A stretch of 64,000 nucleotides of DNA from Longimycelium tulufanense (GTDB lineage: Bacteria; Actinomycetota; Actinomycetes; Mycobacteriales; Pseudonocardiaceae): positions 208,379 through 272,378 of the forward strand of contig NZ_BMMK01000003.1 in the NCBI RefSeq assembly GCF_014645795.1. The letters are read 5' to 3'. The number at the start of each line of letters is the position of its first letter. Position 1 is the first letter of the stretch. Of this stretch, positions 26,391 to 33,827 are shown in pieces. The position numbers and the translations under genes are program-made. The notes below the pieces were generated by a model, which saw only the letters and a list, made by a program, of their open reading frames with translations, was not told the DNA's origin and made no database searches.

Positions 26391-27251
26391 TCAGCCGATG
26401 AGCAGACGGTCCGGGTGGACACGGTCCAGCAAGCGTTCGAACTGTTCCGGGTGGGTGGTCTCCGCTCCGATGGCGGTCGTCTTGTTGTCGCCGTGGTAGT
26501 CGCTGGAGCCCGTGACCACGAGGTCGAGTTCCTCGGCGAGCGCACGGAGTTCCGCACGGCTGGCCGCGTCGTGGTCGGGGTGGTCGACCTCCAGTCCCGC
26601 CAGGCCGTGGGCGGACAGCTCGGCGATGACCTCCGCGGTCACCACCGGGCCGCGGGCACGGGCGAAAGCGTGTGCCAGCACGGTTGCGCCGCCCGCCGCG
26701 TTGATCATGTCGATCGCGCGGTGCACCGGGGTGTCGGTGCGGCCGAGGTAGTACGGCCCACCGCTGGCCAGATAGCGCTCGAACGCCTCGTCCACAGTGG
26801 ACACGACGCCGGCCTCGAGCAACGCACGGGCCAGGTGCGGACGGCCGGCCGTCGCCGTCGGGGGCAACTCGGCCATCAGCTGGTCGACGTCGATGGGGAA
26901 CCCGTCGTTCGCCATGCGCTCGGCCATCCGGCGCAGCCTGGTACGCCGCTCGGCCTGCAGCCGGATCTGCTCGGCCACCACCGCCGGCGACTCCGGGTCG
27001 AACAGGTAGGCGAGCAGGTGCACCGGGACCTCGCCGCCACGGCCGTCCGGGGCGAGACAGGACAGCTCCGCCCCGGGCACCAGCCGCAGCCCCGCGGGCA
27101 GCGCGGCGGCGGCCTCGGCCCAGCCCGCGGTGGTGTCGTGGTCGGTCAGGGCGATGACGTCCAGGCCGCCGTCCGCGGCCGTACGGACCACCTCGGCGGG
27201 CGTCTCGGTCCCGTCCGAGGCGGTCGAGTGGACGTGCAGGTCGATGCGCAC
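26391..27251 (-). CDS. PHP-domain phosphoesterase
   Basis: 286 residues from GTG 27251, at the first conserved residues (RIDLHVHSTASDG). Metal-binding motifs are HVH, TDHDT, E in GAELSC and SDYHGD. The proteins of this class hydrolyse small phosphorylated substrates such as 5'-nucleotides or 3',5'-bisphosphate nucleotides in related families; the exact substrate here is not shown. It is convergent with the 53-aa gene, 26 bp away. Confidence 0.9.
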   Translation of the reverse strand: MRIDLHVHSTASDGTETPAEVVRTAADGGLDVIALTDHDTTAGWAEAAAALPAGLRLVPGAELSCLAPDGRGGEVPVHLLAYLFDPESPAVVAEQIRLQAERRTRLRRMAERMANDGFPIDVDQLMAELPPTATAGRPHLARALLEAGVVSTVDEAFERYLASGGPYYLGRTDTPVHRAIDMINAAGGATVLAHAFARARGPVVTAEVIAELSAHGLAGLEVDHPDHDAASRAELRALAEELDLVVTGSSDYHGDNKTTAIGAETTHPEQFERLLDRVHPDRLLIG

Positions 27252-27425
27252 TCTTCCAGTGTGCGGGACGAGCGGACGATGGCGCCGTGGCGCACTGATC
27301 TCCGCCGATGTTGATGAGAGGCAGGTCATGTCCGGCTGCTCGTGGGCTGACGCGGCCCGACCCGCTGTCCGGGCACCGGCAGCACGGCAGCCACCCCGGA
27401 CGCCTCCTCGAGCGCTCACGAACAT

Positions 27426-27450
27426 GGCCCTGCCGGTGCACGGCAGGGCC
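27426..27450 (-). terminator. Hairpin terminator after the PH-domain gene
   Basis: A perfect 10-bp stem (27426-27435 with 27441-27450) and 5-nt loop lie 17 bp beyond the stop of the PH-domain gene on the minus strand. Confidence 0.7.
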
Positions 27451-27467
27451 GACTTCCGAACGCGGCG

Positions 27468-28013
27468 TCAGCCGGCGGCGGCCTTCTTGGCCTTCAGCAT
27501 CGAGAACCGCTCCGCCTGCTTCTTCTTGTCGCCGAACACCAGCTCGGAGATCGCGTCGTAGACCTCCTCGGGGTTCGGCAAATACTCGATCTTGTTGAGT
27601 GCCTGGATCTGCCCGGCCGACTCCACCACCAGCGTGCCGTAGCCGAACAGGCGGCCCATCAGGCTGCGTTCGTAGGTGAGGTCGGTGACCTTGGTGACCG
27701 GCATCATCGCCACCTTCGTGGTGAAGACGCCGCTGGTCAGCATGAACCGCTTGTCCGTGACCACGATGCGCTCCACCCACCACTCCAGCACGAAGTAGGA
27801 GAACCGCAGCACCACGAACAACGCCGCGTACCAGAGCAGGTTCTGCAGGACCCACGCCCCGGGCGGCAACAGGTAGGAGATCATCACGGCGCCGGCCAGC
27901 AGGGCGACCGCCTCGAAGATGTCCCACAGCATGCTCGCCCAGTGCCGGCGCACCCGGATGACCCGCCGCTCCGTGGGGAGCAGGTACTCGTCCGGATCCC
28001 GGGGTGCGAACAC
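27468..28013 (-). CDS. Bacterial PH-domain membrane protein
   Basis: 181 residues from GTG 28013, with GGAGGGG upstream. Two adjacent membrane segments lie at about residues 28-75, followed by a bacterial PH domain (RIVVTDKRFMLTSGVFTTKVAMMPVTKVTDLTYERS). A Lys-rich tail ends the protein. It lies 26 bp downstream of a gene for a 52-aa membrane peptide. The function is unknown; such proteins may organise membrane-associated complexes. Confidence 0.85.
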   Translation of the reverse strand: MFAPRDPDEYLLPTERRVIRVRRHWASMLWDIFEAVALLAGAVMISYLLPPGAWVLQNLLWYAALFVVLRFSYFVLEWWVERIVVTDKRFMLTSGVFTTKVAMMPVTKVTDLTYERSLMGRLFGYGTLVVESAGQIQALNKIEYLPNPEEVYDAISELVFGDKKKQAERFSMLKAKKAAAG

Positions 28014-28039
28014 GGCCCCTCAGCCCCTCCGGGTTGTCG

Positions 28040-28198
28040 TCAGAACAGCGACCGCACGAACGTGATCAACGCCTCGGCCGCCTCCTTGAGGGTACTCAGG
28101 ATGTTGTTGACCAGGTCGGCGGACTGCGTCGGCTGGGTGATCAGGAAGAACAGCAGGAGGGCGATCCCGGCCCACGTGAGAATCTTCTTCAGGTTCAC
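28040..28198 (-). CDS. 52-residue single-pass membrane peptide upstream of the PH-domain gene
   Basis: Starts at GTG 28198. Sequence pattern: KKILTWAGIALLLFFLI as a membrane segment, then an amphipathic ADLVNNILSTLKEAAEALI helix. It is in the same orientation as, and 26 bp from, the PH-domain gene, so the two likely form an operon. No family name can be given. Confidence 0.6.
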   Translation of the reverse strand: MNLKKILTWAGIALLLFFLITQPTQSADLVNNILSTLKEAAEALITFVRSLF

Positions 28199-28340
28199 GA
28201 TGACCAACCCCGTCCCTTACCTGCGCCGTGCTGGCGCCTGCGTGATGTTTGTACCGCACTGAACCGCTGGACGGCAGCTTTGTACCGCACTTGGGGCAGC
28301 GCGCGTCGAGCCCCCGACCGGCGCGTTACCGTGAGTAGCC

Positions 28341-28775
28341 ATGACGGGGAGTGAGCACCTGATCATACGGTGCGTGGGCGCCGTCGTCTTCGACCCGGCG
28401 GGCCGGTTACTGCTGGTACTGCGGGGACGCGAGCCCGGTCGGGGGCTGTGGTCACTGCCCGGCGGACGGGTGGAGCCGGGCGAGTCGGACGCCGCCGCGG
28501 TAGCCCGGGAGGTTCACGAGGAGACCGGACTGACGGTCACGGTCGGCGCGCCGCTGGGCAGCGTACGCCGGCCCGCCCCCACCGGTACATACCTGATCGT
28601 CGACTATCGGGCGGAGGTCACCGGTGGTGCACTCCGTCCGGGGGATGACGCGGACGAGGTTCGGTGGGCCGACCATGTGATCTTCGATGCACTCGATCAG
28701 GGTGATCTCCTCACGGAGGGTCTCGGCGAGACGTTGCGGGCCTGGGGCTGCACACCTCACCCCCGTCACCCGTGA
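28341..28775 (+). CDS. Nudix hydrolase
   Basis: 144 residues. A complete Nudix box spans about 41-63 (GGRVEPGES, then REVHEETGL), preceded by LWSLPGGR. This pattern is common for MutT-like or ADP-ribose/NADH-type hydrolases; the substrate is unknown. Confidence 0.9.
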   Translation: MTGSEHLIIRCVGAVVFDPAGRLLLVLRGREPGRGLWSLPGGRVEPGESDAAAVAREVHEETGLTVTVGAPLGSVRRPAPTGTYLIVDYRAEVTGGALRPGDDADEVRWADHVIFDALDQGDLLTEGLGETLRAWGCTPHPRHP

Positions 28776-28890
28776 GATCGACCGAATCCGCAGGTCAGGC
28801 CGCTACTATCGGCCACTGGACAGCCCGGTCCAGGCGTTGTCCGAGCAGCCCGGTTCGAGCGAGTAATCGCACCTCCGGGCGATCACCTGT

Positions 28891-29087
28891 CTAGTGGACA
28901 AGACCGGCTACGCCCACGCAAAGTCCACCCGGTGGGGTGGCCAGGTCGGACCGCCTCGGCGGCACGTGGTCGAGCCCGCACCGACGGGCCTCGTGGCACA
29001 TCCACCACAACGGTTGCTCCGCATCGATCCCGGCCAGGATGGCGACGAGGGCGTCGCGCCCCGCGGAGTCGAGGTAGGCCAGCGCGC
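28891..29087 (-). pseudogene. Remnant of a DUF2332-family gene (C-terminal fragment)
   Basis: An open minus-strand frame reads AYLDSAGRDALVAILAGI, then EQPLWWMCHEAR, and ends at a TAG at 28891-28893. This resembles the segment QYVSPGDRARGRAVLAAA and LALLVYEPRR of the intact DUF2332 protein encoded at 35947-37062. There is no start codon or N-terminal two-thirds, and the fragment begins right at the terminator hairpin of the MaoC-like gene. It is best read as the decayed 3' end of a DUF2332 paralogue; similarity is modest. Confidence 0.45.
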
Positions 29088-29126
29088 GGAAACCGGGGTG
29101 CCGGCCGGGCCGGCACCCCGGTTTCC
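29088..29126 (-). terminator. Strong hairpin terminator after the MaoC-like gene
   Basis: A perfect 18-bp stem (29088-29105 with 29109-29126) and a CGG loop lie 15 bp past the stop of the MaoC-like gene. Confidence 0.85.
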
Positions 29127-29141
29127 GTGGCAGCGAGCGGG

Positions 29142-29645
29142 TCAGGACTTGGGGGTGGGGCGTCCGGGCTGCTCACCGCCACGGGTCTCGCCGTAGCTGC
29201 GCTTGGGGACCATCACCTTGCGCCGGAAGACACACACCACGGTGCCGTCCTGCTTGTAGCCACGGGTCTCCACGTAGACGACGCCGCGATCGTCCTTGGA
29301 CTTCGACGGCGTCGTGTCCAGCACCTCGGTCTCGCCGTAGATGGTGTCGCCGTGGAAGGTCGGGGCGATGTGCCTGAGCGACTCGACCTCCAGGTTGGCG
29401 ATGGCCTTGCCGGAGACGTCCGGCACGGACATGCCCAACAGCAGCGAGTAGATGTAGTTGCCGACCACCACGTTCCTGCCGAAGTCCGTGGTCTCCTCGG
29501 CGTAGTGCGCGTCCATGTGGAGCGGGTGGTGGTTCATCGTGAGGAGACAGAAGAGGTGGTCGTCGTACTCGGTGACCGTCTTGCCAGGCCAGTGCTTGTA
29601 GACCGCGCCGACCTCGAACTCCTCGTAGTAACGCCCGAACTGCAC
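29142..29645 (-). CDS. MaoC-family (R)-hydratase
   Basis: 167 residues from GTG 29645, with AGGAGG five bases upstream. The hot-dog fold core shows VTEYDDHLFCLLTMNHHPLHMD (hydratase motif 2-like segment with catalytic Asp and His) and NFGRNVVVGN-type glycine turns. Such proteins hydrate enoyl-CoA substrates. In Mtb a similar gene sits beside citE and fadE19 (Rv2498c-Rv2500c, recall); here related citE and acyl-CoA dehydrogenase genes are in the same window but not adjacent. Confidence 0.87.
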   Translation of the reverse strand: MQFGRYYEEFEVGAVYKHWPGKTVTEYDDHLFCLLTMNHHPLHMDAHYAEETTDFGRNVVVGNYIYSLLLGMSVPDVSGKAIANLEVESLRHIAPTFHGDTIYGETEVLDTTPSKSKDDRGVVYVETRGYKQDGTVVCVFRRKVMVPKRSYGETRGGEQPGRPTPKS

Positions 29646-29887
29646 CCTGACCTCCTGCGAATGTGACCGGCACCCCGTCGGCCGGGCAGGACATCTTGGA
29701 CCTGTTCCGAGTAATCTCGACAACCGGTCTGTGAGCGACTCCACCCGTCCGTGGGTCCGGCTCGAGGAGGTGAGGAACGCGGTGGGTAGTGCCGATAGTG
29801 CGCCTCCTGGCAGTAGTACCCGCGTCCTCGCCGGAGGGACCGAGCGGATCCGCTAGGCCCCGCGGTACCGGCCGGGACGCCTCCGCG

Positions 29888-29911
29888 ACGCCGGAGCGTC
29901 CGCTCCGGCGT
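29888..29911 (+). terminator. Leader hairpin ahead of corA (possible attenuator)
   Basis: ACGCCGGAGCG pairs perfectly with CGCTCCGGCGT across a minimal loop, followed by TGTCGTTT. It ends 36 nt before the corA start, on the sense strand of that gene. No M-box consensus was seen. It could be an attenuator or the terminator of an unseen short transcript. Confidence 0.4.
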
Positions 29912-29947
29912 GTCGTTTGCCCGGAGACGACCGTCTGGAGGCTCGAG

Positions 29948-31027
29948 ATGCCGTCGCTGCCCAACCTCGGCCTGCGTGGCCGCGCCCGTAGCAACGGGCG
30001 CCCCATGCCGCCCATCCGCGTCCCGCTGTCGGCCTACGTGGTCGACTGCGCGGTGTACGTGGACGGTCGCCGGTTGCCGGGGCGGTTCAGCCACTCCGAG
30101 GCGGTCCGCACGGTCCGGGACCGGGGCGAGGGGTTCGTCTGGATCGGCCTGCACGAGCCGGACTCGGTGCAGATCAAGGGTGTGGCGGACACGTTCGGCC
30201 TACACGAGCTGGCGGTGGAGGACGCCGTCCACGCGCACCAGAGACCGAAGCTGGAGCGCTACGACGACACGCTTTTCATGGTGTTGAAGACGGTCAGCTA
30301 CGTCGGCGCCGAGGACCCCACGATCGCCAGCGAGCTGGTGGAGACCGGCGAGATCATGGTGTTCGTCGGCAAGGACTTCGTGGTGACCGTCCGGCACGGC
30401 AAGCACTCCGGGCTGGCGCGGGTGCGGCGGCACCTGGAGGCCGATCCGGAACAGCTGAAGCTGGGACCGGCCGCGGTGCTGCACGCCATCGCCGACCAGG
30501 TCGTCGACACCTACCTGGAGGTGACGCAGCAGGTGGAGGAGGACGTCGACCGGGCCGAGGCCGACGTCTTCGCCAAGCGCAGCCACCTGTCGATGGAGCA
30601 GCTCTACACGTTGAAGCGCGAGGTACTGGCCTTCCGGCGCGCCGTGCAGCCGCTGGCGCAACCGTTGCGCCGGCTGGCCGAGGGCTACACGCCGATGGTG
30701 CCGGCGAACGTGCGCTCGTACTTCCGGAACGTGGAGGACCACCTGACGGCGGTGGCCGAGCGGGTGACCGGCTTCAACGAGCTGGTGGACACGCTGATCG
30801 ACGCGGCGGTGGCCAAGATCAACCTCCGCGCGAACACGGACATGCGCAAGATCTCGTCGTGGGTGGCGATCATCTCGGTGCCGACCATGATCGCCGGAAT
30901 CTACGGGATGAACTTCCCCAACATGCCGGAGATTCACATGAAGTACGGCTACCCGGTGGTGCTGATCGTCATCCTCATCGCGTGCGTAACGCTCTACCGA
31001 ATATTCCGACGTAACCGTTGGCTGTGA
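29948..31027 (+). CDS. corA: CorA-family magnesium/divalent cation channel
   Basis: 359 residues from ATG 29948, with TGGAGG upstream. A long cytoplasmic domain precedes two C-terminal membrane segments joined by the signature GMN loop (YGMNFPNMPE), and the C-terminus is RRNRWL. It conducts Mg2+ (or Co2+/Ni2+) into the cell. MgtC and an ABC importer lie downstream in opposite orientation. In Mtb, corA is next to sugC; here the SugABC locus is 10 kb away. Confidence 0.94.
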   Translation: MPSLPNLGLRGRARSNGRPMPPIRVPLSAYVVDCAVYVDGRRLPGRFSHSEAVRTVRDRGEGFVWIGLHEPDSVQIKGVADTFGLHELAVEDAVHAHQRPKLERYDDTLFMVLKTVSYVGAEDPTIASELVETGEIMVFVGKDFVVTVRHGKHSGLARVRRHLEADPEQLKLGPAAVLHAIADQVVDTYLEVTQQVEEDVDRAEADVFAKRSHLSMEQLYTLKREVLAFRRAVQPLAQPLRRLAEGYTPMVPANVRSYFRNVEDHLTAVAERVTGFNELVDTLIDAAVAKINLRANTDMRKISSWVAIISVPTMIAGIYGMNFPNMPEIHMKYGYPVVLIVILIACVTLYRIFRRNRWL

Positions 31028-31095
31028 CGCGCCGCACAGCCCATGACAGCCGCCCCCTACCCACCCCAGCCCAGCACGACGGGAGGTCGTTCGAC

Positions 31096-31194
31096 GTGGC
31101 TCGCCTGCTCACCAACCTGCGATTCTGGGTCCTGACGGTGTGTGTCGCCTGGGTGACCGCCGTTATCGTGATGATCCACAACCAGCAGCCCTGA
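31096..31194 (+). CDS. 32-residue membrane peptide downstream of corA
   Basis: The GTG at 31096 follows GGGAGG by 9 nt. The product is mostly one hydrophobic helix (FWVLTVCVAWVTAVIVMIH). It lies 68 bp after corA on the same strand. Coding status rests on the ribosome-binding site and the hydrophobicity only. Confidence 0.45.
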   Translation: MARLLTNLRFWVLTVCVAWVTAVIVMIHNQQP

Positions 31195-31718
31195 CGACGC
31201 CGGCCAGCCACGGGACGGGTCCGACCATCCGGGCACAAGATCACCCGATGGTGTAGATCCTTGCTGCACTGTTCCTGGCAGCAAGCGAACCATCCGCCTG
31301 AAGTCCCTTGCCGTTCTCGGTGCGATGATCGGTTCGCTCCGCACCCTGACGCCCACCGCTTCCGCCCGCGAGGTCGGTGGGCCGAGCCTTGCTGCCGCCG
31401 GGGGTCAACGACGACATCGTGGCCAACGGCCACGCCTCAACGGTCGCGGCTGGATCTCCTGCCCCAGCAACCCTTATGTCGGTGAGTTCTTCTTCGGTGT
31501 CCAAGTGCAGCGCAGCCGCTGGTACGGCGGGGAGACAAGCCCAGCAGAGCTGCTACTTCGCAACCGGAGATGCCTTCGACACCCAGTGGTTCGTGTCCTG
31601 ACAACTGCTCGGGCACCGAGCGGCATGACCCCGGGTCGGGGTGTACACGAAGAAGACGCGTCAGCAGACCTTCAGCAGGACCGGGTACGCCAGCCAGATC
31701 CCAAGGCTGCTGACCGAG
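31195..31718. other. Intergenic region between the corA peptide and mgtC
   Basis: No supported gene. Short frames on both strands (for example minus 31241-31504 and plus 31377-31601) have no recognised domain and no clear ribosome site. Confidence 0.5.
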
Positions 31719-31752
31719 GGCTCGTGGTGGCGCTGTTGCGCCGCCACGAGCC
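31719..31752 (-). terminator. Hairpin terminator directly after mgtC
   Basis: A 15-bp stem (31719-31733 with 31738-31752) containing one G-U pair and a TGTT loop starts 2 bp after the mgtC stop codon. Confidence 0.75.
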
Positions 31753-31753
31753 G

Positions 31754-32467
31754 TCAGAGGTCTTCCTCGTCGTTGCCGACACGCCAGCTCACCGAGCTGA
31801 TCCCGGGTTCCAGCGACAGCCGGCTCACCGCCTGCTCCAGTTGCCCGGAGTCCTGGCCGTGCCCGGTCAGCCGCGCGGTCACCGCAACCTTTCCCGTGTT
31901 GTCGATGTCAGCACTGTCCAAGGCGTGCAAAGAGAATCCGCCCGCGGTGAGTGACTGCACGACCAACGCACGGATGTGCGCCTCGTCCGCATCCCGCCCC
32001 ACCGCACGGAACCGGTAGTGCCGCGGGTTGTTGGTGCGTCCGGTCTCCCGCCGATCCACCTGCCGCGCCACGGACCTCAACAGCACGTTGGCGAGCACGA
32101 TCGCTGCCGCACCCAACACCGCCACCGTGAAGTACCCGCCACCGGACATCACACCGACCCCGGCTGTGCCCCAGATCGTCGCGGCAGTGTTGAGGCCACG
32201 CAGGTTTCCCCGGTCCCGGATGATCACGCCGGCCCCGAGGAAACCCACACCGGAGACCACATACGACGCGATCCGGGTCGGGCTGTTGTCGTTCGGGATG
32301 AGCACGCTGAACATGACGAACAACGCTGCTCCCGTACACACCAGGGCGTTGGTGCGCAGGCCCGCCATGCGGGAACGCCACTGCCGCTCGAAGCCGATCG
32401 CGGCGCCGAGCACCAACGCCACCCCGAGCCGGGCGGCGGCCTCCCACCACGCCAGCGCCATGCTCAC
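31754..32467 (-). CDS. mgtC: MgtC/SapB-family membrane protein
   Basis: 237 residues. Conserved motifs: GAAIGFERQWRSR, TRIASYVVSGVGFLGAGVIIRD and GLNTAATIWGTAGVGV, spread over four to five membrane segments, then a soluble ACT-like C-terminal domain of about 90 residues. Family members support growth in low Mg2+ and modulate the ATP synthase. The GTG at 32467 overlaps the ABC ATPase stop (GTGA), so it is the last gene of that operon. Confidence 0.9.
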   Translation of the reverse strand: MSMALAWWEAAARLGVALVLGAAIGFERQWRSRMAGLRTNALVCTGAALFVMFSVLIPNDNSPTRIASYVVSGVGFLGAGVIIRDRGNLRGLNTAATIWGTAGVGVMSGGGYFTVAVLGAAAIVLANVLLRSVARQVDRRETGRTNNPRHYRFRAVGRDADEAHIRALVVQSLTAGGFSLHALDSADIDNTGKVAVTARLTGHGQDSGQLEQAVSRLSLEPGISSVSWRVGNDEEDL

Positions 32468-33795
32468 CCCTCCTTCGTGTCCCCCAGCACCAGCGAGTCA
32501 CCGAGCACGAGCTCGGAGTCGACGGCGTCGTGGTCGAACAGCTCGCCGTAGCGGCCCCAGTCGACGGCGATGGCCAGCTGCCGGTTGGCCTCGGCGTCGG
32601 AGAACCCGCCGCTGAGCAGGTCGCGGAAGAAGGAGTCGCGCAGCCGTCCGTTGCGGCTCCGCCGCAGTGCCCGGCAGATCACCCGGACCAGCGGGGCGTG
32701 CCGTAGCGCGAGCCGGGCGAACAGTTCCTTGCTGGTGGGGATGTCGGCGCTGGCCCACCGGAGTCCCTCGGCCGTCAGGTAGACATCGGCGTCGGCAACC
32801 TCCAGCAGCCCCAACAGGGCCGCCGCGTCCACCAGTGGCATCAGGTCGTCGACCTCGAAGGTCAGCTCGGCGGCGACCACCGGCAGATCGGCCTTGCCGC
32901 CCCGGGCCGCCAGCAGCTCCACCAGACCGGCCATACCGCCCACGCTGGCCGGCGGGAGCGGCCGGTTGAGCGGGGTGGCCTCCGGCTGCACCGCGGGGTC
33001 GGCGCCGGTCAGCTCGGCGTAGATCTGGTCGACCAGGGCCTGGAAGCCGGCGCTGCGGCGGTCCCGCGGCCGCGGCAGGCCGATCGTCAGCTCCGCCTTG
33101 ATCCGACCCGGGTTCGCGCCCAGCACCACGACCCGGTCGGCGAGCAGCACGGCCTCCTCGATGTTGTGCGTGACCAGGCAGATCGACCGGGTCGGGAAGT
33201 CCTCGCTGCCCCACAGCGAGGTCAGCTCGGTGCGCAGGTTCTCCGCGGTGAGCACGTCCAGCGCGCTGAACGGCTCGTCCATCAGCAACGCCTCGGGCTC
33301 CAGCACGAGCGCGCGGGCGAAGCCGACCCGCTGCCGCATCCCGCCGGACAGCTCCTTGGGGTAGGCGTTGGCGAAGCCGTCCAGGCCGATCAGGTCGATC
33401 ACCCGCTCGGCGCGACGGCGCCGCACGTCCGGGTCGAGACCGCGGGCGCGCAGGCCGAGCTCGACGTTCTCCTGCACGGTGAGCCAGGGCAGCAGGGCGA
33501 AGCTCTGGAACACCACGGCCGTGCCGGGGTTGGAGCCGGTGAGCGGCTCGTCGCGGTAGCGGACGATGCCGTCGCTCGGCGGGATCAGGCCGGCGATCGT
33601 GCGCAGCAGCGTCGACTTGCCCGAGCCGGACTTGCCGAGCAGGGCGACGATCTCCCCCTCGCGCAGCTGCAGGTTGATGTTGTCCAGCACGCGCAGCGGC
33701 TCGCCGCCGCGCACGGCGAACTCCTTGCTGACGCCCTCGACGCTGACGATGGTGCGGCCGGTGCTGACGGCGGTGGTCATCTGGACCAGGGTCAT
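32464..33795 (-). CDS. ABC importer ATPase with AAA-associated C-terminal domain
   Basis: 443 residues. The nitrate/sulfonate/taurine-class ATPase has GKSGSGKST, LSGGMRQR and LLMDEPFSALD, followed by a C-terminal region of about 170 residues resembling the AAA-associated domain (PF09821). The ATG at 33795 has GGGAGGAC upstream. It lies between a double permease and mgtC, translated with both. Family annotations of nitrate or sulfonate transport should not be trusted without evidence. Confidence 0.87.
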   Translation of the reverse strand: MTLVQMTTAVSTGRTIVSVEGVSKEFAVRGGEPLRVLDNINLQLREGEIVALLGKSGSGKSTLLRTIAGLIPPSDGIVRYRDEPLTGSNPGTAVVFQSFALLPWLTVQENVELGLRARGLDPDVRRRRAERVIDLIGLDGFANAYPKELSGGMRQRVGFARALVLEPEALLMDEPFSALDVLTAENLRTELTSLWGSEDFPTRSICLVTHNIEEAVLLADRVVVLGANPGRIKAELTIGLPRPRDRRSAGFQALVDQIYAELTGADPAVQPEATPLNRPLPPASVGGMAGLVELLAARGGKADLPVVAAELTFEVDDLMPLVDAAALLGLLEVADADVYLTAEGLRWASADIPTSKELFARLALRHAPLVRVICRALRRSRNGRLRDSFFRDLLSGGFSDAEANRQLAIAVDWGRYGELFDHDAVDSELVLGDSLVLGDTKEG

Positions 33796-33827
33796 GACTG
33801 TCCTCCCTGGAGGGTTGGGGCGGCTGG

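Noticed and set aside
28845-28890. tRNA-like T-loop (GGTTCGAGC)
   Set aside because: No acceptor, D or anticodon stems fit around it.
29745-29947. M-box or other magnesium riboswitch in the corA leader
   Set aside because: The conserved M-box core was not found; only a hairpin could be supported.
31377-31601. Small plus-strand frame rich in Ser and Ala as a possible peptide precursor
   Set aside because: No modification enzymes nearby, no ribosome site at a plausible start, and no known precursor signature.
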